In this document: piece after piece, positions 34,184 to 42,148 of the stretch
Layout of the letters: the number at the start of each line of letters is the position of its first letter
How positions within the stretch are numbered: the first letter of the stretch is position 1
Source of the DNA: Streptomyces abikoensis
GTDB taxonomy: Bacteria; Actinomycetota; Actinomycetes; Streptomycetales; Streptomycetaceae
DNA: 64,000 bases
Assembly: GCF_014648775.1 (NCBI RefSeq)
Contig: NZ_BMRT01000002.1
Span: forward strand, 806,001 to 870,000
Reading direction: 5' to 3'
Program-made: the position numbers and the translations under genes
Notes under the pieces: generated by a model
The model's database searches: none
What the model saw: only the letters and a program-made list of their open reading frames with translations
What the model was told of the DNA's origin: nothing

Positions 34184-35349
34184 CGGTCCTCACCGGGCGG
34201 TCGCCAGTCGGCCACGCCGTCGAGGCCGCGCAGGGCGACGCGGGGGCCCAGGCGGTTGACGGTGGTGAGGGCCGCGGTGCGCAGGGCGCAGGCGAGGGGT
34301 GAGGAGAGGCGGGTCAGACGGGCGACACGCGCCGAGCGGCGGACGACGGCCGTGGTGCGCGGCAGGCGCTGCCGGGTGTATTCGGCGAGGGCGTCGCCGG
34401 GGGCGGCGGTGGCCAGGGCGTGGGCGAGGACGACGGCGTCCTCGATGGCCTGGCAGCCGCCCTGGCCGAGGTTGGGGGCCATGGCGTGGGCGGCGTCGCC
34501 GAGGAGGGCGACCCGGCCGCGGTGGAAGGCGGGCAGGGGGCGGGCCGTGGTGTGGACGTCGTTGCGCAGGATCGCGGCGGGGTCGGCGGCGTCGAGGATG
34601 TCGGGCACGGGGTGGTGCCAGTCCCCGAAGAGGCGGCGGAGCTGGTCGAGTTCGCCGCCTGGCGAGACGGCCCGGGCGGGGGCCACGGCCTGGGCGTAGG
34701 CGTAGACGCGGCCGTCGCGCAGGGGGACGGTGCCCCACACCCGGCCGGGTCCCCAGGTCTCGTGGGCCGGGAAGGGCGTGGTGGGGCGGGGGACGACCAG
34801 GCGCCAGACGGTGGCCCCGGTGTAGCGGGGGGCGGGGTGGCCGGGGAAGAGGACGGCGCGGACGGCGGAGTGGATGCCGTCGGCTCCGACGACGAGCTCC
34901 GCCTCCAGGTCGCCGTCGGGGGTGGTGACGCGGGCGGGCCGGTCGGGGGCGCCGGGGTCGGTGAGGGTGGCGGGGCTGCCGGTGCGTACGACGCCCTCGG
35001 GGAGGCGGGTGGCGAGCAGGCCGACGACGTCGGCGCGGTGGGCGACGACGACCGGGCCGCCGAAGCGCCGGGCCGCGGCCTCGTTGCTGGTGCGGGAGAG
35101 CCAGCGGCCGTCGGGCAGCCGCAGGCCGCCGTCGGCCTGCCAGCCGGAGAGGGCGCGTACGGCGTCGCCGGCGCCGAAGGTGTCGAGGGCGCGCTGGGCG
35201 TTGGGGGCCAAGGCGATGCCCGCGCCGACGGGTTCGAGGGCGGCGGCGCGTTCGAGGACGGTGACGTGCCAGCCGTGGTGGTGCAGGGCGCAGGCCGCGG
35301 TGAGGCCGCCAATGCCGCCGCCGATGACGACGGCGCGGGGCTGTGCCAT
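34123..35349 (-). CDS. FAD-dependent monooxygenase (salicylate hydroxylase-like)
   Basis: A 408-residue class A aromatic-hydroxylase-type flavoprotein. ADP-binding motif VVIGGGIGGLTAACAL near residues 7-22, the DG motif in VVGADGIHSAVR, and GDAAHAMAPNLGQGGCQAIEDAVVLA near residue 285. Substrate unknown. It is transcribed divergently from a TetR gene with a 13-bp inverted repeat between them, so it is the probable target of that repressor. The last 61 nt overlap the convergent lnt 3' end; residues encoded there are not conserved-looking, so the C-terminus is probably just a run-on. Confidence 0.88.
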   Translation of the reverse strand: MAQPRAVVIGGGIGGLTAACALHHHGWHVTVLERAAALEPVGAGIALAPNAQRALDTFGAGDAVRALSGWQADGGLRLPDGRWLSRTSNEAAARRFGGPVVVAHRADVVGLLATRLPEGVVRTGSPATLTDPGAPDRPARVTTPDGDLEAELVVGADGIHSAVRAVLFPGHPAPRYTGATVWRLVVPRPTTPFPAHETWGPGRVWGTVPLRDGRVYAYAQAVAPARAVSPGGELDQLRRLFGDWHHPVPDILDAADPAAILRNDVHTTARPLPAFHRGRVALLGDAAHAMAPNLGQGGCQAIEDAVVLAHALATAAPGDALAEYTRQRLPRTTAVVRRSARVARLTRLSSPLACALRTAALTTVNRLGPRVALRGLDGVADWRPPGEDRHRDARAAFPTSQTSNSTTP

Positions 35350-35370
35350 GGGTTCCTCCCGAGAGCGGAA

Positions 35371-35408
35371 CTACAGGTGTAGTGACAGCCAAATTACTAC
35401 GCCTGTAG
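35371..35408. promoter_or_regulatory. TetR operator candidate between FAD monooxygenase and its regulator
   Basis: Arms CTACAGGTGTAGT (35371-35383) and ACTACGCCTGTAG (35396-35408) match as an inverted repeat at 12 of 13 positions around a 12-nt spacer. Each arm is itself nearly palindromic (CTACA-GG-TGTAG). A possible -35 GTGACA (35382-35387) and -10 TGTAGT (35404-35409) for the TetR gene, 16 nt apart, would be covered by a bound repressor. Confidence 0.7.
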
Positions 35409-35429
35409 TGGCAGCGGTAGGTTGGGGGC

Positions 35430-36035
35430 GTGCGCCCCGAGAAGACCGCCCCCGCCCGTCCCCGCGCCCAGCTGATCGCCGACACCGCGCTCGCCCTGCT
35501 CGCCGAGCGCGGCATGCGGGGCCTGACCCACCGCGCCGTGGACGAGGCCGCCGGGCTGCCGCCCGGCTCGACGTCGAACCACGCCCGCACCCGTGCCGCG
35601 CTGCTGGAGGCGGCCGTACGGCGGCTGGCCGAGCGCGAGGAGGCGATGCTGACGCCCCGCGAGATGCCGGACCCGGCGGGGGCGGACGGGCTCGACGCGC
35701 TGGCCGACGCCCTCGCGCTCGCGCTCCACCGCTCGCTGACCGGGCAGCGCGAACTCGTCCTCGCCCGCTACGAGCTGGCGCTGGAGGCGGCGCGCCGGCC
35801 TGAGCTGAGGGAGGTCTACGACGTGACGGGCCGGGACCGCTTCCGCGCTCCGGTGATCGCGCTGATGACGGCCGCGGGCTCCCCCGAACCGGAGCGGCAC
35901 GCGATGTCGCTCATCGCGTGGTGCGACGGGCTGATGTTCTCGTGCGTGGCGGGGAGTTACCACGCCGAGGTGCCCGGCCGTACGGAACTGCGGCGGGGGT
36001 TCAGGGAGCTGCTGCGGGGAGCGCTGGGACGATAA
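35430..36035 (+). CDS. TetR family transcriptional regulator
   Basis: A 201-residue regulator. The helix-turn-helix lies at about 12-58 (LIADTALALLAERGMRGLTHRAVDEAAGLPPGSTSNH, i.e. the typical two-helix reader). The remaining helical domain would bind ligand and dimerise; it contains a DGLMFSCV segment near the C-terminus seen in TetR_C domains of this type. Divergent from the FAD monooxygenase gene and next to the 35371-35408 repeat, hence likely its repressor and autoregulator. GTG 35430 start. Confidence 0.9.
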   Translation: MRPEKTAPARPRAQLIADTALALLAERGMRGLTHRAVDEAAGLPPGSTSNHARTRAALLEAAVRRLAEREEAMLTPREMPDPAGADGLDALADALALALHRSLTGQRELVLARYELALEAARRPELREVYDVTGRDRFRAPVIALMTAAGSPEPERHAMSLIAWCDGLMFSCVAGSYHAEVPGRTELRRGFRELLRGALGR

Positions 36036-36075
36036 CCCCTGGCCGGGGATCGAGCCGCGCCGCGATGATGTCCCC

Positions 36076-36591
36076 ATGACGATCAATGAACGCACCATGC
36101 CCTCGACCACCGCGGGCGAACGCGAAATGCTGGAAGGCTGGCTGGACTTCCAGCGGGCCACGCTGGCCGCCAAGTGTGCCGGCCTGGACGACGAGCAGCT
36201 GCGGACGGCGTCCGCGCCGCCGTCCATCATGTCCCTCATGGGGCTCGTGCGGCACATGGCGGAGGTGGAGCGCCACTGGTTCCGCCGGGTGCTGTCCGGG
36301 GAGGACGCGCCGCCGATCTACTACGACGACAGCGACCGCGACAAGGACTTCAAGGTCACGGAGAAGGACACCGGCGAGGAGGCCCTCGCCACCTGGCAGG
36401 CCGAGATCGCCAAGGCCCGGGAGCTCGCCGCCGAACGGTCGCTGGATCACACCGGCACCGGCGTCAGGTGGCGTGAGGGCGAGCCCTTCAGCCTCCGCTG
36501 GATCTTCACCCACATGATCGAGGAGTACGCGCGGCACAACGGCCACGCCGACCTCATCCGCGAGCGCGTCGACGGCGCGACCGGGTTCTGA
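36076..36591 (+). CDS. DinB-like family protein (DUF664)
   Basis: A 171-residue four-helix-bundle protein of the DinB/DUF664 superfamily. The metal-binding histidine pattern is visible: His in LVRHMAEVERHWF and the C-terminal HMIEEYARHNGHADLIRE. Related enzymes include mycothiol-dependent isomerases and S-transferases of actinobacteria, so thiol chemistry is possible, but nothing specific can be read. It is a short gene 41 nt after the TetR gene on the same strand and could be co-transcribed. Confidence 0.85.
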   Translation: MTINERTMPSTTAGEREMLEGWLDFQRATLAAKCAGLDDEQLRTASAPPSIMSLMGLVRHMAEVERHWFRRVLSGEDAPPIYYDDSDRDKDFKVTEKDTGEEALATWQAEIAKARELAAERSLDHTGTGVRWREGEPFSLRWIFTHMIEEYARHNGHADLIRERVDGATGF

Positions 36592-36674
36592 GCGGAGCGC
36601 GGCCGGGCCCGTGAACCCATGTCACCCCTGCGGGGAATTCCCCATGTCCCTTCGCGGGCAGCAGGGTTGGCCGA

Positions 36675-37379
36675 ATGCATCGAGTGCCCTCAGCCGCCGT
36701 CCTGGTGGCGGTGGCCATGTCGGCCGCGGTCGGCTGTGTCTCCGTCTCCCCCCGGCCCCTCGCGCCCGGCGGGCCCGGCGGGCCCCGGGCCGTCCACCAG
36801 GGCCCGGCCCGTGAGTCGCTGACCGTCACGGGCCCGGGCGCCTCCCGGCCCCCTTCGCCGGACGGGACCCCGACGCAAGGGGCGAGTGGGGCGAACGGGG
36901 CTCCCGAGGCGAACGGGGCCCCGGGCCGGACGGCCGACCCCTTCCGGATCGGCCCGTACGACCCGAAAGGCCCGGCGGATCCCAAGGACCCGGCCGATCC
37001 GACCATGCCCTGGGACCCTCCGGCGCCCTCACGGGCGGCCGGGGACGACCAGGGGGCGCGCCGCTCCCCGGACGCGCCGTCGCTCGTCGCTCCCCCGCCG
37101 CCCGCCACCGATCCCGGCGGCGCCCGGCAGGCCCCCTCCCCGGAGCACCGCGCCGAGCGGCAGGAGCCCGCCCCGGCGCCGCCCGAGCCCCAGCGCCAGG
37201 CCCCCCGGCCTGCTCCCGAACCGGAGGAGCGCCACGCGGCCCCGCCCCCGGCCCCCGCACCGGCCCCGGCGTCGCGGGGCCAGCAGGGCAAGGGCCTGTG
37301 CGCCCTCGGCGACACCTATGGGAAGTGGGAGAAGGGCGGCGACGCGTCGCGGATCTGCCACCAGGTGTACGGGCGTTGA
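36675..37379 (+). CDS. Proline-rich putative lipoprotein
   Basis: A 234-residue protein with a signal peptide and lipobox-like AVGC at residues 18-21, so the mature protein would start with lipidated Cys21. Residues 30-200 are low complexity (Pro, Ala, Gly, Glu; DPKGPADPKDPADP repeats), likely an extended spacer in the cell wall. The C-terminal 30 residues (GLCALGDTYGKWEKGGDASRICHQVYG) contain two Cys that may form a disulfide in a small domain also seen at the ends of other Streptomyces surface proteins. No enzymatic signature. Confidence 0.7.
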   Translation: MHRVPSAAVLVAVAMSAAVGCVSVSPRPLAPGGPGGPRAVHQGPARESLTVTGPGASRPPSPDGTPTQGASGANGAPEANGAPGRTADPFRIGPYDPKGPADPKDPADPTMPWDPPAPSRAAGDDQGARRSPDAPSLVAPPPPATDPGGARQAPSPEHRAERQEPAPAPPEPQRQAPRPAPEPEERHAAPPPAPAPAPASRGQQGKGLCALGDTYGKWEKGGDASRICHQVYGR

Positions 37380-37443
37380 GCCCCGGCCGGGAGCCGTCGG
37401 CCGTCGGGCCACCGGTCCCCCGGCCCGTCAGTCCGTCAGCCCG

Positions 37444-38130
37444 TCAGACGGCGATGCTCGGGATCCGCCAGTCGATCGGCTCGTGGCCCTGGGCCGCGAC
37501 CGCCTCGTTGATCTGGGTGAAGGGGCGGCTGCCGAAGAACTTCTTCGCCGACAGCGGCGAGGGGTGGGCGCCCTTGACGACGACGTGCCGCTCCTCGTCG
37601 ATCAGGGGCAGCTTCTTCTGCGCGTAGTTGCCCCAGAGCACGAAGACGGCCGGGTCGGGGCGGGAGGCGACGGCGCGGATGACCGCGTCGGTGAACTTCT
37701 CCCAGCCCTTGCCCTTGTGGGAGTTGGGCTCGCCGCCCCGGACGGTCAGCACGGCGTTGAGCAGCAGGACGCCCTGCTCGGCCCACGGCAGGAGGTAGCC
37801 GTTGTCCGGGACGTCGTAGCCGAGCTCCTCGCGCATCTCCTTGTAGATGTTGCGCAGCGACGGCGGCGTCCGGACGCCCGGCCGCACCGAGAAGGACAGG
37901 CCGTGGCCCTGGCCCGGGCCATGGTACGGGTCCTGGCCGAGGATGAGGACCTTCACCCGCTCGTACGGGGTGGCCTCCAGGGCGGCGAAGACCTCTCCGC
38001 GCGGCGGGTACACCGGGGCCTTCACCCGCTCCTCCTCCACGAACTCGGTCAGCTCCTTGAAGTAGGGCTTCTCCAGCTCTTCGCCGAGGACACCGTGCCA
38101 GGACTCGGGCAGCACGTCGGTGACGGTCAC
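37444..38130 (-). CDS. ung: Uracil-DNA glycosylase
   Basis: A 228-residue family 1 uracil-DNA glycosylase that removes uracil from DNA at the first step of base excision repair. Water-activating motif GQDPYHG (65-71), uracil-pocket LSFSV, LLLNAVLTV, and the leucine-loop HPSPLS near residue 190. Length and motifs are complete. ATG 38130. It ends 64 nt from the convergent lipoprotein gene. Confidence 0.96.
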   Translation of the reverse strand: MTVTDVLPESWHGVLGEELEKPYFKELTEFVEEERVKAPVYPPRGEVFAALEATPYERVKVLILGQDPYHGPGQGHGLSFSVRPGVRTPPSLRNIYKEMREELGYDVPDNGYLLPWAEQGVLLLNAVLTVRGGEPNSHKGKGWEKFTDAVIRAVASRPDPAVFVLWGNYAQKKLPLIDEERHVVVKGAHPSPLSAKKFFGSRPFTQINEAVAAQGHEPIDWRIPSIAV

Positions 38131-38231
38131 GTCGACAACCTCCGGGGTTCGTTCCGTTCTCGCCGGAGAACTTACCGCCGACCACTGACAACGCCCGCCC
38201 CGGAGTCCCCGACCTCCGGCTCCGGAGACCC

Positions 38232-38265
38232 GACGCCGGGCCCGGAAGGCCCCGGGCCCGGCGTC
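38232..38265. terminator. Strong hairpin terminator downstream of SDR gene
   Basis: Perfect 14-bp GC stem (38232-38245 with 38252-38265), 6-nt loop AAGGCC, 11 nt beyond the stop of the minus-strand SDR gene. Confidence 0.75.
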
Positions 38266-38275
38266 GTCCGCGTGC

Positions 38276-39082
38276 TCAGACCCCGGCGTTGAGGAAGAGG
38301 CCCCCGTCCACGACGAGCGTCTGGCCCGTGATCCAGCCCGCGGCGTCCGACAGCAGGAAGACGGCCGCGCCGCCGATGTCCTCCGGTACGCCCAGCCGGC
38401 CGAGGGGGTAGGAGGCGACGGCCTCCTCCTCGCGCCCTTCGTAGAGGGCCGCGGCGAACTTGGTCTTCACCACGGCCGGGGCGATCGCGTTGACGCGTAC
38501 GCCGGGGGCGAATTCGTGCGCGAGTTGCAGGGTGAGGTTGACCATGGCGGCCTTGCTCATGCCGTACGCGCCGACGAAGGGGGAGGCCGCGACCCCGGCG
38601 ACGGAGGCGATGTTGACGATCGCGCCGCCGTTGTCCTTCTGCCAGGCGTGCCACGTCCGCTGGGCGAAGCCGAGCGCGGAGACGACATTGGTCTCGAAGA
38701 CCTTGCGGGCCACGGCGAGGTCGAGGTCGGCGATGGGACCGAAGACGGGGTTGGTGCCCGCGTTGTTGACGAGGTAGTCCACGCGGCCGAAGGCTTCCAT
38801 GGCGCGCTCGACGGCCTGGGCCTGGTGGGCCTCGTCGTGGGCCTTGCCCGGGACGCCGACGGCCCGGTCGGGGCCGAGGGACTCGACGGCCTGCTTGAGG
38901 GCGTCCTCGTTGCGGCCGGTGATGACGACGCGGTCGCCACGGGCCACCAGGGCCCGGGCGATGCCGTAACCGATGCCGCGGCTGGCACCCGTGACGAGGG
39001 CGACCTTGCCGGAGGGTTCGCTTCCCTGAGCGGGCGTGACGGATGCGCTGGGCGTGGTGGAAGCGTCGGGCGTGGCGGGCAT
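38276..39082 (-). CDS. Short-chain dehydrogenase/reductase
   Basis: A 268-residue classical SDR. The first 22 residues are a Ser/Thr/Pro-rich extension before VALVTGASRGIGYG (cofactor motif, 28-41). NNAGTNP, the catalytic Ser region NIASVAG and YGMSK (Tyr-x3-Lys) are present, followed by PLGRLGVPEDIGGAAVFLLSD and VDGG at the end. Such enzymes reduce or oxidise keto/hydroxyacyl or secondary alcohol substrates with NAD(P)H. It lies 118 nt downstream of a second SDR gene on the same strand. Confidence 0.9.
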   Translation of the reverse strand: MPATPDASTTPSASVTPAQGSEPSGKVALVTGASRGIGYGIARALVARGDRVVITGRNEDALKQAVESLGPDRAVGVPGKAHDEAHQAQAVERAMEAFGRVDYLVNNAGTNPVFGPIADLDLAVARKVFETNVVSALGFAQRTWHAWQKDNGGAIVNIASVAGVAASPFVGAYGMSKAAMVNLTLQLAHEFAPGVRVNAIAPAVVKTKFAAALYEGREEEAVASYPLGRLGVPEDIGGAAVFLLSDAAGWITGQTLVVDGGLFLNAGV

Positions 39083-39200
39083 GCTGTCCGTTCTCCTCGG
39101 TTCTCTCCTGGGCGGCCGATGAGCACGTACGTGCCGTCCGCTCGCGGGGCCCCCGGCCTGCGTGGGGGGTGGGGTGGGGTGCCGGGCCGTGCGGGCCGGG

Positions 39201-39962
39201 TCAGTCGAGCGGGCCGCCGGCCACGTACAGCACCTGGCCGGAGACGAAGCCGGCCTGGTCCCCGGTGAAGAAGGCGATCGCGTTGGCGATGTCCTCGGGC
39301 TCGCCGACGCGCTGCACGGGGATCTGCGTGGCCGCCGCTGCCTGGAGGTCCTCGAAGCTCATGCCGACGCGGGCGGCCGTGGCCGCCGTCATGTCGGTGG
39401 CGATGAAGCCGGGGGCGACGGCGTTGGCGGTGACGCCGAACTTGCCGAGCTCCTTGGCGAGGGTCTTGGTGAAGCCCTGGAGGCCGGCCTTGGCGGCCGC
39501 GTAGTTGGCCTGGCCGCGGTTGCCGAGGGCCGAGCTGCTGGAGAGGTTGACGATCCGGCCGAAGCCCGCGTCCACCATGTGCTTCTGGCAGGCGCGCGCC
39601 ATCAGGAACGCGCCCCGCAGGTGGACGTTCATGACGGTGTCCCAGTCGTCCTCGCTCATCTTGAACAGCAGGTTGTCCCGGAGGACGCCCGCGTTGTTGA
39701 CGAGGACGACCGGCGCGCCCAGCTCGGCGGCGACGCGGGCCACCGCGGCGTCCACCTGGGCGGCGTCGGAGACGTCACAGCCCACGGCGAGCGCCCTGCC
39801 GCCCGCCGCCGTGATCTTCTCGACGGTGTCCGCGCAGGCCGCCTCGTCGAGGTCGAGGACGGCGACCGCGCGTCCCTCGGCGGCCAGGCGCACCGCGGTG
39901 GCGGCGCCGATGCCACGGGCCGCGCCCGTGACGAGGGCCACGCGCTGCTCGGTGGTGGACAT
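39201..39962 (-). CDS. 3-oxoacyl-ACP reductase-like SDR (FabG family)
   Basis: A 253-residue SDR with VALVTGAARGIGAATA (cofactor binding), VLVNNAGV, NLSSSSALGNRGQANYAAAKAG (catalytic Ser and YxxxK), ELGKFGVTANAVAPGFI and VLYVAGGPLD at the end. This is the FabG-like layout, reducing 3-oxoacyl thioesters with NADPH. It is not in a fatty acid synthase cluster, so it is an accessory paralogue. ATG 39962 has GAGGAG 7 nt upstream and is preferred over ATG 39977. A TGAGC-4 nt-GCTCA site lies 70 nt upstream. Confidence 0.9.
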   Translation of the reverse strand: MSTTEQRVALVTGAARGIGAATAVRLAAEGRAVAVLDLDEAACADTVEKITAAGGRALAVGCDVSDAAQVDAAVARVAAELGAPVVLVNNAGVLRDNLLFKMSEDDWDTVMNVHLRGAFLMARACQKHMVDAGFGRIVNLSSSSALGNRGQANYAAAKAGLQGFTKTLAKELGKFGVTANAVAPGFIATDMTAATAARVGMSFEDLQAAAATQIPVQRVGEPEDIANAIAFFTGDQAGFVSGQVLYVAGGPLD

Positions 39963-40031
39963 GCGGGTTCTCCTCACCTCGAAGGCGGCCCGCCCCGGCG
40001 GCGCGCTCCGACCAGGGGAGCGGCGGCGGGG

Positions 40032-40045
40032 TGAGCAACCGCTCA
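40032..40045. promoter_or_regulatory. Possible operator TGAGC-AACC-GCTCA upstream of FabG-like SDR
   Basis: Perfect 5-bp arms with a 4-nt spacer about 70 nt before the start at 39962. Sites of this kind are used by TetR-type regulators of acyl metabolism genes in actinobacteria; no regulator is adjacent. Confidence 0.4.
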
Positions 40046-40137
40046 GTAGCTTGGTCGATCAGACGCTAGAAGTCCCGCCACGCGCTGTCAACGCCCCACC
40101 ACCCGCCCTCTCCTGCGTCCCCGCCGTCGCCCGGGCG

Positions 40138-40599
40138 CTATCGCACCAGCAGATCGAGCAGGCGTTCCGACTCGCGCTCCGCGTCGGCCGTCAGCCCGGT
40201 GTGCACCGGGCCCGGCTGCACCACCGTGCTGCGCGGCGCGATCAGCCAGCGGAACCGCCGCCCGGCGTCGTCGCAGGCCGCCTGCCCGGCGCGCTCGCCT
40301 CCGGCGCAGACCCCCTCGACGGCGTGCAGCGCGGCCCGTACGCCGGCCACGTCCGCCGCCGGGTCGAGGGCCAGCAGCCGGTTCTCGTCGAGGTGGACGC
40401 GGGCGGTCACATACGACTGCGCCTGGCAGTAGACGACCACTCCGGCGTTGATCTGTTCCCCGCGCTCGATCCGGGGCACGACGCGCAGCAGCGCGTACTC
40501 GAAGACGTCGCGCTTCGCGCCGTCGCGGCCCTTGTGGTCCTGGGGGTGGGAGACACGGTGCGGCTGCTGCGCCCCGTGACCGTTCTCGCGGCCCGTCAC
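40138..40599 (-). CDS. DUF3037 family protein
   Basis: A 153-residue protein with the DUF3037 core FEYALLRVVPRIERGEQINAGVVVYC (about 33-58) and FRWLIAPRSTVVQPGPVHTG (about 116-135). GTG 40599 overlaps the stop of the HipA-like kinase gene by 4 nt (GTGA), so the two are co-translated. DUF3037 proteins commonly follow HipA-like genes; together they may form a module with regulatory or toxin-antitoxin-like behaviour, though this has not been shown for this pairing as far as I know. Confidence 0.85.
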   Translation of the reverse strand: MTGRENGHGAQQPHRVSHPQDHKGRDGAKRDVFEYALLRVVPRIERGEQINAGVVVYCQAQSYVTARVHLDENRLLALDPAADVAGVRAALHAVEGVCAGGERAGQAACDDAGRRFRWLIAPRSTVVQPGPVHTGLTADAERESERLLDLLVR

Positions 40600-41423
40600 T
40601 TCGCGGCGCCCTTTCCGTTCAGCCTGACTCGTACCCATTCCGGCGCCTGCGACGGTTTCTCCGCGGTGCGTTCGCCCATGGTGATCCTCTCGCCGATGGT
40701 CGCCGCGCGTTCGAGCAGCACCTCGACGTACGCCCGGCGCAGGGCGTCCGGGCTGTCGAAGCCGGGCTCGTCGGCGAGCCACTCGTCGGGGACGTCGGCG
40801 GCCGCCTCGGTGAGCAGCTCCTCGGTGACCCGGGGCGCCAGTTCGGCCGCCGCCCCGGCGATGTCCGGGGAGAAGGTGGCGAGGACGTGGTCCGAGGCGT
40901 CGTACGGCTTGCCGGCGGCGGTCGCGGCGCCGGGCCAGTTGTGGTGCCAGATCATGGTGGCGCCGTGGTCGATCAGCCAGAGGCAGCCGTGCCACACGAG
41001 CAGGTTGGGGTTGCGCCAGGAGCGGTCGACGTTGTTGATGAGCGCGTCGAACCAGATCACGCGGCCGGCCTCGGCGGCGTCGGTCTCGAAGGCGAGCGGG
41101 TCGAAGCCGAGCGCCCCGGGCAGGAAGTCCATGCCGAGGTTGAGCCCGCCGCTGGCCTTGAGCAGCGCCTGGACCTCCTGGTCCGGCTCGGCGCGGCCGA
41201 TGACCGGGTCCAGCTGGATGCGGGCCAGCTCCGGGACGCGCAGGCCGAGGCGGCGGCCGAGCTGTCCGCAGATGACCTCCGCGACGAGCGTCTTGCGGCC
41301 CTGGCCGGCGCCGGTGAATTTCATGACGTAGGTGCCCAGATCGTCTGCCTCGACGATGCCGGGGAGCGAGCCGCCCTCACGCAAGGGCGTGACATAGCGG
41401 GTGGCCGTGACTTCGGGGAGCAT
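40596..41423 (-). CDS. HipA family kinase-like protein
   Basis: A 275-residue protein of the HipA/PI3-4-kinase-like fold. Visible are an ATP-binding YVMKFTGAGQGRKTLVAEV region (about 32-50), the catalytic-loop-like FDALINNVDRSWRNPNLL and the metal-binding LIDHGATMIW (DHG in place of DFG/DFD). HipA of E. coli phosphorylates glutamyl-tRNA synthetase and causes persistence; substrates of this short, single-domain relative are unknown. There is no HipB-like DNA-binding antitoxin gene beside it; instead it is coupled to DUF3037. It is divergent from the Rieske gene. Confidence 0.82.
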   Translation of the reverse strand: MLPEVTATRYVTPLREGGSLPGIVEADDLGTYVMKFTGAGQGRKTLVAEVICGQLGRRLGLRVPELARIQLDPVIGRAEPDQEVQALLKASGGLNLGMDFLPGALGFDPLAFETDAAEAGRVIWFDALINNVDRSWRNPNLLVWHGCLWLIDHGATMIWHHNWPGAATAAGKPYDASDHVLATFSPDIAGAAAELAPRVTEELLTEAAADVPDEWLADEPGFDSPDALRRAYVEVLLERAATIGERITMGERTAEKPSQAPEWVRVRLNGKGAAK

Positions 41424-41488
41424 CGCCCCAGATTAATCGCCCGGCGGCGGCCGGTTGAACGCCGGGCGCGGCGCGGCCGTATGTGTCC

Positions 41489-41524
41489 TCGCATCACTCA
41501 AACCACTCGATCCAGCTGATGCGA
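41489..41524. promoter_or_regulatory. 8-bp inverted repeat in divergent HipA/Rieske promoter
   Basis: Perfect arms TCGCATCA (41489-41496) and TGATGCGA (41517-41524) around 20 nt, in the 122-bp gap between the divergent starts and 22 nt before the Rieske start. Operator candidate, or a transcript-leader hairpin. Confidence 0.45.
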
Positions 41525-41545
41525 AGCGACAGCAAAGGAACGATC

Positions 41546-42148
41546 ATGACGCATTCGTCACCCGAGCCATCCGTGCCGGCCGCGCCATCCGCCCCAGCCG
41601 GTCCGGTCCGTCCAGCCGGTCCGGTCGGTCCGGTCCGTCCGGTCGGGACCACCCGCCGTACCGTCGTCGCCGCGACCGGAGCCGCCGGTCTCGCCGCCGT
41701 CCTCGCCGCGTGCGGCGGCTCCGACGACACGGGCTCCGGCTCCGGTTCCGGCTATGCGGGCGCCGCGCCGGACACGTCGGACGCGTCGAAGGCGACGCCG
41801 GGGCAGGCGGCCGGCGACAAGGGCACGCCCGGGCCGGACGCCACGTCCGGGGCGGGCGCGGGTGCGGCCCTGGCCCGGACCTCGGAGATCCCCGAGGGTG
41901 GCGGCAAGGTCTTCCCGGACCGGAAGGTCGTGGTCACCCAGCCGACGAAGGGGCAGTTCAAGGCGTTCTCGGCGGTCTGCACCCATCAGGGATGCGTGGT
42001 GAAGGACGTCGCGAACGGAACCATCAACTGCCCCTGCCACGGCAGCAGGTTCGCGGTGACCGACGGAGCCGTAAGGGGTGGCCCGGCGCAGAAGCCGCTG
42101 CCCGAGGAGCGGATCTCGGTGAACGGGGGCTCCATCACGCTGGGCTGA
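41546..42148 (+). CDS. Exported Rieske [2Fe-2S] lipoprotein
   Basis: A 200-residue surface protein. After a Pro-rich N-terminal stretch, a TAT-like TTRRTVV motif leads into a hydrophobic segment ending in lipobox LAAC (followed by GGSDDTGSGSG, a typical lipoprotein linker). The C-terminal 100 residues are a Rieske domain with CTHQGC and CPCHGS, whose two Cys and two His bind the [2Fe-2S] cluster. It probably transfers electrons at the outer membrane face; no redox partner gene is adjacent. ATG 41546 has AAAGGAA 5 nt upstream. Its 3' end overlaps the convergent gene by 14 nt. Confidence 0.9.
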   Translation: MTHSSPEPSVPAAPSAPAGPVRPAGPVGPVRPVGTTRRTVVAATGAAGLAAVLAACGGSDDTGSGSGSGYAGAAPDTSDASKATPGQAAGDKGTPGPDATSGAGAGAALARTSEIPEGGGKVFPDRKVVVTQPTKGQFKAFSAVCTHQGCVVKDVANGTINCPCHGSRFAVTDGAVRGGPAQKPLPEERISVNGGSITLG

